Shown piece by piece: positions 7,257-14,656 of a DNA stretch of 32,463 nucleotides. Position 1 is the stretch's first letter. Every line of letters starts with the position of its first letter. Below the pieces are notes generated by a model that saw only the letters and a list, made by a program, of their open reading frames with translations, was not told the DNA's origin and did not search any database. Origin of the DNA: a bacterium (GTDB lineage Bacteria; Hydrothermota; UBA3073; JACQXS01; JAGMCI01); NCBI GenBank assembly GCA_030018315.1, contig JASEGA010000023.1, positions 1 to 32,463 of the forward strand, given 5' to 3'. Made by a program: the position numbers and the translations under genes.

Positions 7257-8822
7257 TTAGACTGTGCTCATATATCCACTTACTAATTCTCCGTATGTTT
7301 TGGGGCCGACAATTTTTTTAATCCTTAAATTAACAAATCTTTTGGTAAGATTTAAATTAGATTTAAATAGGACTTTTATGTAATTCTGTGTCACTCCAAG
7401 TAAATACTGAGATTCTTCCCCTTCGCTGAATTTATGAGATTGCTTCGCTGGCGCTCGCAATGACAGAGGAATGTGGTCAGAATGAAAAGAAGAAGTCATA
7501 GTGGTATTTGGGTCAGAAGACCCAAACCTACCCTCAGTATGCCTGTAAGCAAATGGATGAGATGTGGGTTTAGAATACCATGCTTCAATTGTCTTTGATT
7601 CAATATGTGCTTCAAGAGTCTTACCTATGAACTGTTCTCTGAATGCTTCCCACTTCTTGTCACCGAGTTCTCTAATAATTCTACTTCTCTCTTTTTTTGT
7701 CTTTTCAGGCACTTCATTCTTAAAGTTTGCTGCTTTAGTGCCCGGTCTTTTTGAATATCTAAATACATGAAGCCTTGAAATAGGTGACCGCTGAATTAAA
7801 TCGTAAGTGTTTGCAAATTCAGTCTCTCCTTCACCTGGGAAGCCGACAATGACATCTGCACCTATAGCAACTGATGGTATCTTTTCTTTAATTTTGTAAA
7901 TTAGGTCCTCATATTCTTCAGCAGTATACCAGCGGTTCATTAATTTAAGAATTGAGTTATCACCACTTTGTAGTGGTAAATGGATGTATTTATAAAATTT
8001 GGAAGTAGGGGTTTGATTAATCAAACCCCCACTTCCAATGTAGTCTAAAAACTCGTCTGAAATCCCAAGTGGCTCAATTGAGCCAATCCCAAGCCAATGG
8101 ACACCATGGATTTGGCTGATTGATTTAATTATACCCAGAAGGTTATCACATTTACTAAGGTTTGTGCCTGTGAGTACAAATTCTTCGTATCCGTTAGCAA
8201 TAAGAGCGTTGACTTCAGCGATTATCTCTTCAATAGGTCTTGACTTAGGTGCTCCTCTTGCGTAAGGAACTATGCAATAACTGCAAAACTGGTCACATCC
8301 TTCCTGCACTTTCACGAATGCTTTGGTGTGGTCTGCAAATTTCTTAATTGATTGTAGTATAGGGACTTTGAGAAAATCAGTAACTATTTTTTTGTAATCT
8401 GGTTCTATAAGATTAACTCCTTTTATTGATTTTATTTCATCCTGATACACCTTTGCATAACAGCCAGTAACAATAATAAAAGGTTTATTTGAGTTCATAG
8501 AGTTCATTGAGTTATTGGGTGGCTTTGAGTTTTTGCCTCGTTGACTGTATGTTCTTATGATATTTCTAGCTTCCCTTGCTGCGTGAGCTGTGACAGCACA
8601 AGTGTTAATTACGCAGACGTCAACATCCTCTGCCTGACGAGTGTGATGAGATTCTTCCCCTTCGCGGAGTCTGTCCTGAACTGCATATTGAGATTCTTCA
8701 CTTTGTTCAGAATGACAAGGATGTGGTATTACTTTAAAGCCTGCTATTTCAAATTCTTCACGTAGCCACTCAGTCTTATATTGGTTTAGCCTGCAGCCAA
8801 AAGTTATAAAACTGACTTTCAT
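7257..8822 (-). CDS. mtaB: tRNA N6-threonylcarbamoyladenosine methylthiotransferase, with inserted repeats
   Basis: This radical-SAM methylthiotransferase converts t6A37 to ms2t6A37 in tRNA. The N-terminal UPF0004 domain has cluster ligands Cys10, Cys75 (NTCAVTAHAAREAR) and Cys121 (TGCYA). The radical-SAM CxxxCxxC is Cys176/180/183. LTGTNLSKC and HLPLQSG motifs follow, then a C-terminal TRAM-like region. The NTCAVT...A.R style fits MtaB better than MiaB. At 521 residues it is about 80-100 longer than usual. The excess matches repeat insertions at about residues 36-65 (HSEQSEESQ...), 101-112 (NNSMNSMNSN), 264-273 (GLINQTPT) and 440-472. Core motifs are intact and no stop is introduced, so it is probably functional. 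Confidence 0.93.
   Translation of the reverse strand: MKVSFITFGCRLNQYKTEWLREEFEIAGFKVIPHPCHSEQSEESQYAVQDRLREGEESHHTRQAEDVDVCVINTCAVTAHAAREARNIIRTYSQRGKNSKPPNNSMNSMNSNKPFIIVTGCYAKVYQDEIKSIKGVNLIEPDYKKIVTDFLKVPILQSIKKFADHTKAFVKVQEGCDQFCSYCIVPYARGAPKSRPIEEIIAEVNALIANGYEEFVLTGTNLSKCDNLLGIIKSISQIHGVHWLGIGSIEPLGISDEFLDYIGSGGLINQTPTSKFYKYIHLPLQSGDNSILKLMNRWYTAEEYEDLIYKIKEKIPSVAIGADVIVGFPGEGETEFANTYDLIQRSPISRLHVFRYSKRPGTKAANFKNEVPEKTKKERSRIIRELGDKKWEAFREQFIGKTLEAHIESKTIEAWYSKPTSHPFAYRHTEGRFGSSDPNTTMTSSFHSDHIPLSLRAPAKQSHKFSEGEESQYLLGVTQNYIKVLFKSNLNLTKRFVNLRIKKIVGPKTYGELVSGYMSTV
7408..7468. repeat. Dispersed repeat A inside the mtaB C-terminal region
   Basis: Two half-copies are present: GAGATTCTTCCCCTTCGCTG, then GAGATTGCTTCGCTGGCGCT continuing into CGCAATGACA. 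They are translated on - as part of LSLRAPAKQSHKFSEGEESQ, extending the TRAM region. The copy stays in frame with mtaB. Confidence 0.75.
8001..8036. repeat. Palindrome B inside mtaB (GLINQTPT element)
   Basis: A 36-bp inverted repeat has centre TTGATTAATCAA and arms GGAAGTAGGGGTTTGATT, with one mismatch between arms. It is translated as SGGLINQTPTS between the radical-SAM core and the HLPLQSG motif. The other two frames of the central element contain TGA or TAG, so this is the only open phase. Confidence 0.8.
8646..8720. repeat. Dispersed repeat A (double copy) inside the mtaB N-terminal domain
   Basis: Two GAGATTCTTC-type units in tandem, the second ending TTTGTTCAGAATGACA, are translated on - as HSEQSEESQYAVQDRLREGE. 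They lie between the first cluster Cys and the NTCAVT motif of MtaB, where the family has only a short loop. Confidence 0.8.
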
Positions 8823-8834
8823 AGAAAAATGTAA

Positions 8835-8884
8835 ACGAATTACACGAATGATAGCGAATTATTCGAATTATTCGTTGCCATTCG
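8835..8884. repeat. Dispersed repeat C, copy upstream of mtaB
   Basis: The run ACGAATGATAGCGAATTATT followed by CGAATTATTCG has a close relative at 12936-12966 (GAACGATGGCGAATTACTCG). It contains the short inverted repeat CGAATAATTCG. It lies in the 122-nt gap before mtaB and probably falls in or near that gene's leader. Confidence 0.6.
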
Positions 8885-8944
8885 GCTTGTCCACTTTTAC
8901 CTGTCATTTATTACATTCGTTTTAGGATAACTTAAGTAATTGCG

Positions 8945-9574
8945 TTAAATAGATATTGGTATTCCTGTAAGGAGGTGGAAGAAGAATTTCATAATAGGTA
9001 TAAGAATATAGTCAAAAAGTCCCATCCATAGCAGTAAGAATATAATAAAGAAGCCAAATCTTTCTAATCTTAAATATTTTTCCTGTGCCTCGTATGATAG
9101 GAAGCCCTGTAAAATACGTGACCCATCCAGTGGTGGTACAGGGACAAGGTTAAAGAAAGCGAGCAATAAATTTATAGCTATTCCATAGGTAACAAATTCT
9201 GCAGTAACGCTATAACCCTTCAATATTCCAATTCTAAATATAAGAGCAAGTATAATTGCAATCCCTATATTACTCATTGGACCGGCAGCTCCAACCCACA
9301 TCAAGTCGCGTTTTGGATTCCTAAAGTAGTAAGGATTAATTGGGACCGGCTTTGCCCATCCAATAATTATACCTGTTCTCATAAGGATTAAAATGATTGG
9401 CAGTATTATTGTACCAAATAGGTCTATATGTGAGATAGGGTTAAGTGTAAGTCTACCATAATCTCTTGCAGTCGTATCACCTTTTTTGAGTGCTGTATAT
9501 CCGTGTGCTATTTCGTGTATAATGATAGAAAACAATAGGATTAAGAGTTGAACTATAATTATCAAAGCCTTCAT
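8945..9574 (-). CDS. Site-2 protease (M50) family membrane metalloprotease
   Basis: This 209-residue polytopic membrane protein has the zinc site HEIAHGYTA at residues 20-28 in the first membrane helix. A second conserved element, NLVPVPPLDGSRIL, supplies the Asp ligand. GRLTLNPISHIDLFGT matches the short YwhC/RseP-like branch without a PDZ domain. Such proteases cut transmembrane substrates within the membrane, but the target is unknown. The start overlaps the previous gene's stop as TAATG, a sign of translational coupling with the outer-membrane protein gene. Confidence 0.92.
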   Translation of the reverse strand: MKALIIIVQLLILLFSIIIHEIAHGYTALKKGDTTARDYGRLTLNPISHIDLFGTIILPIILILMRTGIIIGWAKPVPINPYYFRNPKRDLMWVGAAGPMSNIGIAIILALIFRIGILKGYSVTAEFVTYGIAINLLLAFFNLVPVPPLDGSRILQGFLSYEAQEKYLRLERFGFFIIFLLLWMGLFDYILIPIMKFFFHLLTGIPISI

Positions 9575-10146
9575 TAAAAGAACTCGCGTCTAAAATTAAA
9601 TTTTAAAAATGGTCCCCATAGTTTGATAGTCATAATGCTATAGTCTGTATCTGTAAGAAAGCCATCTTTAGTCTTAAGTTTACTAACATTAGCAAACTTG
9701 TATCCTAATAGTAAGTCTAATGATACATCACGTACTACAATGAAATTAAGTCCAATTTTAACTGGCATCCCATTTCCCCACCCACTTGCCCTAAAGCCAT
9801 TATTTTCACTATATTGAGTAAAATAGCGCTCATAGCCGGCTCCTGAGTTGAAAGATAGAAGTGCCGGCAATATCCATAACTTATAACTTAAACTTACCCC
9901 AATAGGGATAACCGTAAGGCTACGTGAGCCATCTGCTGTCTTTGCTTTAAAGTAATCAATTCCAGCATCCATATAAAATGGGTTCATAGTAATTCTGGCA
10001 TCTGTTCCAATAATAACACTTGGACTTATTGCACTAACTCTATTTCGTACTAACCATAAGTTAAGTTGTTCAATGCTTGGTGCGTAGTATCCGTATCCAA
10101 ATCCAATTGAGTAATTAAAATTTATAAGAAAAATAATAATATTCAT
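9574..10146 (-). CDS. Probable outer-membrane beta-barrel protein, unrecognised family
   Basis: This 190-residue protein has a short hydrophobic N-terminus (MNIIIFLINFNYSIGFGYGY) that may act as a signal peptide. Alternating amphipathic strands rich in Tyr, Gly and Phe follow, ending LKFNFRREFF; a C-terminal Phe is typical of barrel-assembly substrates. It starts immediately after the rnfB-like stop (TAAATG) and overlaps the M50 start, so it sits inside a coupled operon. No family was recognised. The N-terminus is short for an exported protein, so export is an inference. Confidence 0.6.
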   Translation of the reverse strand: MNIIIFLINFNYSIGFGYGYYAPSIEQLNLWLVRNRVSAISPSVIIGTDARITMNPFYMDAGIDYFKAKTADGSRSLTVIPIGVSLSYKLWILPALLSFNSGAGYERYFTQYSENNGFRASGWGNGMPVKIGLNFIVVRDVSLDLLLGYKFANVSKLKTKDGFLTDTDYSIMTIKLWGPFLKFNFRREFF

Positions 10147-11142
10147 TTATACCACCTCAGCGTATCCGAGTGAGAATGCCATTGTAATAGCCTTAGGCTT
10201 GCATACTTTATAGCAAAGGCTGCATCCTATACACTTATCTAATGTAACCCGATATTGTTCACCAGGTTTTCCACTAATTGCTTTTGTAGGGCATACCGGC
10301 TCACATTCAGCGCACCCCGTGCACTTAGTTCCAATTATAGCTTTAGGTCTAGACTTTAGTTTATCTAAAATTGTGTTTGTAGGGCATTTGTAAACACATA
10401 TACCACAGTTTTGACACATCTCAAAGTTTATCTTAGCACATCCATTGTCAACTTTTATTGCGCTATAAGGACAGTAACGCTCACATAATCCGCATCCGAT
10501 ACATCCAGTCTTACATACAGTTTTTGTAGCTTTAGCAGAATCGGGTGAACTACACGCAACATAAATTTTTTGTGCTTTTGGTATAAGTTCTATTATATTT
10601 TTAGGGCATACTTTAACACAATTTCCGCATCCAGTGCATTTTTTATCGTCTATCACTGGCAATCCATTTTCGCCCATTTTAATAGCATCAAATGTGCATA
10701 CTTCAACACAATCTCCAAATCCTAAGCATCCATATCTACAAGACTTAGGTCCCTCAGCTAAAATATTGGCTTGAGTGCATCCTTTAATCCCTATGTAATT
10801 AAACCTTTCATAAGTGTTAAGCTTATCACCGCAGCACCTTAAAATTGCTACTTTAGGCTCAGTAATTTTTGCCTCTACTCCCAGTATTTCTGCTAACTTT
10901 TCAGCTGTTTCTCTACCACCTACCACACACAATCCAACATCTGTTTCACCTTTTTCTAAAAACTTTGCATACCCTTCGCATCCTCCGGGGAAGCCACAAG
11001 CTCCGCAATTAGAGCCCGGTAAAGCTGACAGTAATCGTTTATGGCGTTCAGATACGTGGACGGCAAGTTTACTGTAGGCAATTGCAATAATTGTTGAAAG
11101 TACTGCACCTAATCCGCCAAGTGTAATTAATGCCCTCAACAT
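10147..11142 (-). CDS. RnfB-like polyferredoxin, membrane-attached
   Basis: This 331-residue protein has an N-terminal membrane helix (residues about 4-26) and an RnfB-type [4Fe-4S] domain, SNCGACGFPGGCEGYA. An extra Gly breaks the usual CGFPGC spacing. About six ferredoxin motifs follow, including CTGCGNCVKVCP, CIGCGLCERYCP, CQNCGICVYKCP, CTGCAECEPVCP and CIGCSLCYKVC. RnfB normally takes electrons from ferredoxin into the Rnf ion pump. No other rnf genes are in this window, so the partner may be distant or this may be a stand-alone relay. It lies between a GTPase gene and an envelope-protein gene in a tightly packed operon. No clear Shine-Dalgarno precedes the ATG. Confidence 0.87.
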   Translation of the reverse strand: MLRALITLGGLGAVLSTIIAIAYSKLAVHVSERHKRLLSALPGSNCGACGFPGGCEGYAKFLEKGETDVGLCVVGGRETAEKLAEILGVEAKITEPKVAILRCCGDKLNTYERFNYIGIKGCTQANILAEGPKSCRYGCLGFGDCVEVCTFDAIKMGENGLPVIDDKKCTGCGNCVKVCPKNIIELIPKAQKIYVACSSPDSAKATKTVCKTGCIGCGLCERYCPYSAIKVDNGCAKINFEMCQNCGICVYKCPTNTILDKLKSRPKAIIGTKCTGCAECEPVCPTKAISGKPGEQYRVTLDKCIGCSLCYKVCKPKAITMAFSLGYAEVV

Positions 11143-11184
11143 AAATCGTTAATCGTGCATCTATTTAACTAATGCCTATCACTG

Positions 11185-11397
11185 TTATTTCTCTTTCTCC
11201 TCTTCTTCTTTTTCAAAAGCCATTGATACTAATACTCCAAATATACGAGTAAGTCCCATAGCTATAAAGCCGACTCCCGCTCCTATAAAAAGACCGGCAT
11301 CTGTCCTACCAAAAAGCATACCTATTCCCATACCAAGGAGTAGACACCCTACAAAGATTATTCCCCCATGCTCCTACTCTCTATGTTTACGCTTCAT
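11185..11397 (-). pseudogene. Small membrane protein gene interrupted by an in-frame TAG at codon 8
   Basis: A strong AGGAGG (inside the end of the upstream gene) precedes an ATG at 11397 and the reading MKRKHRE, then TAG, then EHGGIIFVGCLLLGMGIGML, to a TAA at 11187-11185 (71 codons counting the stop). The downstream part looks real. It has two hydrophobic Gly-rich segments (GCLLLGMGIGMLF and AGLFIGAGVGFIAMGL) and an acidic/Lys tail. Either the TAG is a recent nonsense mutation or base error, or translation restarts at Met23 to give 48 residues. The family is not recognised. Confidence 0.6.
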
Positions 11398-11398
11398 T

Positions 11399-12724
11399 TT
11401 AGCCTCCTAACTTATTTACCCATTTAGTCAATATTTCTTTAAGACCAGGTTTACTAACTTCTTTTAATTCATAAGTAACTCTAATAGTAGGCTTTTTAAT
11501 AGTTATAATCTTTCGTAAATCAACAGGTGTCGCAATTATAACTATGTCACATAGTGTTCTATTTATTGTATTTTCAAGCTCCCTTATTTGCTCTTTGCTA
11601 TACCCAATAGCTGGCAGTATTTTGTCTATATTTTGGTATTTCTTATAAGTTTCAGATATAGAGCCGACTGCATAGGGTCTTGGGTCTATTATTTCTTTAG
11701 CGCCAAATTTCTTCGCCGCTATAAAGCCAGCTCCATACTGCATCCCTCCATGAGTGAGAGTAGGTCCATCTTCAATTACAAGTGCACTCTTGTTCTTTAT
11801 AAGAGTAGGCTTATCTGCAAATATAGGTGATTCTGCTTTGACCACAGTAGCCTCTGGATTTACATCCTTCACAGTATTTTCTAATTTCTTCACCTCCAAT
11901 GGATTTGCAGTATCAACTTTGTTTATCACAACTACTGACGCCATACGTAAGCAGGTCTCACCCGGGTGATAAAGTAGTTCATGTCCTTGCCTTAATGGGT
12001 CAACTACCACAATAAATATGTCCGGCTTATAAAATGGGAAGTCATTGTTTCCGCCATCCCATAAAATCACATCAGCTTCTTTTTCGGCGAGTCGTAAAAT
12101 TTGCTCGTAATCAACACCTGCATAAAGGACTGTTCCTCGTGTAATGTGTGGCTCGTACTCTTCTGCCTCTTCTATAGTACATCCGGCATCTGCAATCTCT
12201 TTTACAGTCTCAAATCTCTGTACTATCTGCTGTTCAATATTTCCGTATGGCATTGGATGACGAATGACTACAACTTTTTTACCAATCTCTTTTAAAATCT
12301 CAGCCACTCTCCTTGTAGTTTGCGACTTTCCACTTCCTGTGCGCACAGCGCCGATTGCGACAACTGGCTTATTTGAGTTTAGCATCGTAGACTTGGGTCC
12401 AAGTAACATATAATCTGCACCACAAGATAGTGCAATTGATGCGCGGTGCATAACATATTCGTGAGAGACGTCAGAATAAGAGAATACAACAATGTCTATT
12501 TTGTATTTTTTAATTAGATTTTTAAGCTCAGCTTCTGGATATATTGGTATTCCTTGTGGATATAATTTGCCGGATAGTTTAGCTGGATATTTCCTATTTT
12601 CAATATCTGGTATTTGTGTAGCGGTAAAAGCGACTACCTCATAGTTCTGGTTATCTCTGAAGCAGACATTAAAGTTGTGAAAGTCCCTTCCTGCAGCTCC
12701 CATAATTACGACTCTTTTCCTCAT
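11399..12724 (-). CDS. Cyclic 2,3-diphosphoglycerate synthetase-like P-loop GTPase
   Basis: This 441-residue protein matches the COG2403-type family that includes archaeal cyclic 2,3-diphosphoglycerate synthetase. It has an N-terminal Rossmann-like domain (RVVIMGAAGRDFHNFN), a P-loop GAVRTGSGKS at 125-134, WDGGNNDFPF, an NKVD base-specificity motif and DGPTLTHGGMQYGAGF. In thermophilic methanogens the enzyme makes a compatible solute; in bacteria its role is unsettled, so the substrate is not assigned. A strong promoter precedes it at 12810-12838. The last codons carry the ribosome binding site for the next small gene, so it leads the operon GTPase - small membrane protein - RnfB - barrel - S2P. 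Confidence 0.82.
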   Translation of the reverse strand: MRKRVVIMGAAGRDFHNFNVCFRDNQNYEVVAFTATQIPDIENRKYPAKLSGKLYPQGIPIYPEAELKNLIKKYKIDIVVFSYSDVSHEYVMHRASIALSCGADYMLLGPKSTMLNSNKPVVAIGAVRTGSGKSQTTRRVAEILKEIGKKVVVIRHPMPYGNIEQQIVQRFETVKEIADAGCTIEEAEEYEPHITRGTVLYAGVDYEQILRLAEKEADVILWDGGNNDFPFYKPDIFIVVVDPLRQGHELLYHPGETCLRMASVVVINKVDTANPLEVKKLENTVKDVNPEATVVKAESPIFADKPTLIKNKSALVIEDGPTLTHGGMQYGAGFIAAKKFGAKEIIDPRPYAVGSISETYKKYQNIDKILPAIGYSKEQIRELENTINRTLCDIVIIATPVDLRKIITIKKPTIRVTYELKEVSKPGLKEILTKWVNKLGG

Positions 12725-12809
12725 CTGCTTAAATTCAGTATACCTGATTTTCCATCTGTGTAATCTTGTTTTACAATCTGTGCAATCATTATTTCATCTT
12801 TGAGTAAAT

Positions 12810-12838
12810 ACTATACTTAATATTTACGAGTTTGTCAA
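12810..12838 (-). promoter_or_regulatory. Promoter of the GTPase-RnfB-S2P operon
   Basis: On -, TTGACA (12838-12833), a 17-bp spacer and TATAGT (12815-12810) make a near-consensus promoter about 80 nt upstream of the GTPase start. Confidence 0.75.
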
Positions 12839-13310
12839 GAAAAGAAAGAACACTGAGTGACACGGATAGGAACACTGATGAACACGGATAGACATAGAGT
12901 GTAGATTTCAGAGATGAGGGTTCAACCGAAGGTAAATGAATTACGAACGATGGCGAATTACTCGAAGAGGTACCCACCTCAAGTGAAGTGGGTAAGCGTA
13001 GGGTTAAGAAAAATATGGCATCCGTCCCCTTGTCATGAAGCCTGGCGTAACAGTCTATTTTATGCCCAATCAGGACGACCAGATGGTGGTACAAATAAAT
13101 AAAAACAGTTGACTTCTCTGGAATTTAGAGCTAAAATTAAAATGAAGAAATAAAATATTGTGGTTGATGGAAAAAAGCAAGAGTCAAGGAGAGGCACAGA
13201 ATCATAAATATGGGCTCTGTCCCCTCTACGTGCCTGTCCCTGACATTATGGGGTGGTTACAACGATACAATGTCAGTTGTGAATGGGTGAGTAAATAATT
13301 ATAGAGGTGA
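12839..13310. other. Repeat-rich gap between divergent genes
   Basis: There is no supportable gene. Positions 12850-12893 hold an ACACTGA..ACACGGATA repeat that recurs, inverted, at 29770-29812. Repeat C lies at 12936-12966. A TACCCAC / GTGGGTA hairpin lies near 12970-12993. A second possible stem-loop (ACAGA / TCTGT) lies near 13186-13210. The 62-codon frame at 12914-13102 shows no protein-like pattern. The gap looks like a mosaic of short repeats with the GNAT promoter inside. Confidence 0.55.
13109..13137 (+). promoter_or_regulatory. Likely promoter of the GNAT gene
   Basis: TTGACT (13109-13114), a 17-bp spacer and TAAAAT (13132-13137) point toward the acetyltransferase gene. It would leave a leader of about 165 nt that contains a possible stem-loop. 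Confidence 0.5.
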
Positions 13311-13313
13311 ATG

Positions 13314-13811
13314 ATGGCTTTTTCTATAAGACTAGCAAAAGATGAAGATGTAGCTTCAATCGTTACTCTCTACGCAGAAGCGACAAAACTCATGCACCAA
13401 ATTAGTCCGGATGGGTTTGGCGATGCACTGGGATATCCAATAAACATAACAAATGAAACGGAATCATTTACGAGAGCGTTAAATAACAAAGAGACAGTTA
13501 TATTTGTTGCCGAGCAAGGTGGAAAAGTAATAGGTTTTGTCATGGGAGTAATTGAAAATCACCCTGATGATTTATTGAACGCACCATATCTGACAGTCCA
13601 GTATATTTGTGTAGATAAAGAGTTTCGTCGTAGTGGTATTGGTAAAACACTGATGCAGGAAATAGAAAACTGGGCAGGTAATAAAGGACTTTCTACTCTT
13701 GAGTTGATAGTTTGGACCAATAACGTACCTGCAAAGACTTTATTCCAGGGTTTAGGATATTTACCGTTAGAACTCCGTATGGCAAAGAAACTAACAGATA
13801 AAGCAAAATAA
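13314..13811 (+). CDS. GNAT-family N-acetyltransferase
   Basis: This 165-residue acetyl-CoA-dependent N-acetyltransferase has motif A, VQYICVDKEFRRSGIGKTLM, holding the RxxGIG pyrophosphate loop. Motif B follows, LIVWTNNVPAKTLFQGLGY, typical of RimI/PhnO-like enzymes. Two adjacent ATGs are possible (13311 and 13314); 13314 is preferred because it gives better spacing from GAGGTG at 13304-13309. It is the only + strand gene between the left block and the right edge. It stands alone with its own promoter and ends 29 nt from the convergent DUF72 gene. The substrate cannot be inferred. Confidence 0.87.
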   Translation: MAFSIRLAKDEDVASIVTLYAEATKLMHQISPDGFGDALGYPINITNETESFTRALNNKETVIFVAEQGGKVIGFVMGVIENHPDDLLNAPYLTVQYICVDKEFRRSGIGKTLMQEIENWAGNKGLSTLELIVWTNNVPAKTLFQGLGYLPLELRMAKKLTDKAK

Positions 13812-13840
13812 GGTACTCCTGATTTTTACTATTCCTAATT

Positions 13841-14551
13841 TTATGCATTTTGGACTACTAATTTTGTAAATCTATTTGCGTCGTCGTAGGCATAAAAATT
13901 GTTAAATAGGATGTATACTTGTCTTTTTTCGTCCTTTATTTTCTTGTAAAGAATATTTAGCTCTTTATCACTAAATTTATAATCGTACATCCTTGGGCCG
14001 AGTCCATGTAGTCTATAATAGATAATATCTTTCGCATAAAAGCAGTCTTGCCTAAATGGGTCAACACATTGATTAATCTCGAGCTCCTTAAACAATGGGT
14101 TAACAATTTCTTCAGTCCATTGGTCACGCCACCTTACCTCAAGCACTAAAATAAAATCTTTTCTATCAATATTCTTGAAAAATATCTCCAATCTTTTCAA
14201 ATTCTCTGCCTCTGGTGTAAAGCTCTTTGGGCATTGGAATAATATAACCTTTGTCCTGAGTGCCTTTGCAATCTTACTTTGTGTCTCAAAAACAGGGATA
14301 GATTCTTTACCAAATCTTTTTAAGTGTGTGATATCTTTAAATATTTTTAAGCTAAACTCAAATTCCTTCGTTACTGCATCTACTTCTTCTCTCCATTTAG
14401 TCACAGTAGCTAACTTAGGCACCTTGTAAAATGTATAATTCACTTCTACTACATTGAAGTGTTTTGCATAAGCTTGTAGCTTAGTTTTAACTCCCTTCTC
14501 TTTTGCTTTAACTGGCGCAAACCCCCATCCACAGTTACCAACCTTAATCAT
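13841..14551 (-). CDS. DUF72 (YecE-like) protein
   Basis: This 236-residue TIM-barrel-type protein has the family opening VGNCGWGF, then NVVEVNYTFYKVP. An internal FEFSLKIFKDITH segment follows (KxxxxITH in the family), then VILFQCPKSFTP, LVLEVRWRDQW, and a late YRLHGLGPRMYDYKFSDKEL with the conserved RLHG. The biochemical role of DUF72 is not established. The gene is convergent with GNAT and follows a repeat-A cluster that separates it from the P5C dehydrogenase gene. The length is slightly short but complete. Confidence 0.9.
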   Translation of the reverse strand: MIKVGNCGWGFAPVKAKEKGVKTKLQAYAKHFNVVEVNYTFYKVPKLATVTKWREEVDAVTKEFEFSLKIFKDITHLKRFGKESIPVFETQSKIAKALRTKVILFQCPKSFTPEAENLKRLEIFFKNIDRKDFILVLEVRWRDQWTEEIVNPLFKELEINQCVDPFRQDCFYAKDIIYYRLHGLGPRMYDYKFSDKELNILYKKIKDEKRQVYILFNNFYAYDDANRFTKLVVQNA

Positions 14552-14554
14552 TAT

Positions 14555-14645
14555 TGAGATTCTTCGCTTCGCTCAGAATGACAGAAATGGGGGAGATGCT
14601 TCACTTCCCCTTCACTACGTTCAGGGCTTCGGTTCAGAATGGCAT
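14555..14645. repeat. Dispersed repeat A, intergenic cluster
   Basis: This is the best-conserved copy of the family: GAGATTCTTCGCTTCGCTCA then GAATGACA. A second, diverged unit follows (GAGATGCTTCACTTCCCCTT ... TTCGGTTCAGAATGGCA). It fills most of the gap between the DUF72 and P5C dehydrogenase genes. Confidence 0.75.
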
Positions 14646-14656
14646 GTGTCATTTTC

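Noticed and set aside
11185-11397. Genetic-code reassignment of UAG
   Set aside because: Other genes in the window use TAG as a normal stop (rpmA, the Fe-S subunit gene, the 3254-3775 gene), so a single in-frame TAG does not support recoding.
12914-13102. 62-codon frame on + as a gene
   Set aside because: It consists of repeat C and hairpin sequence; the translation shows no domain-like features.
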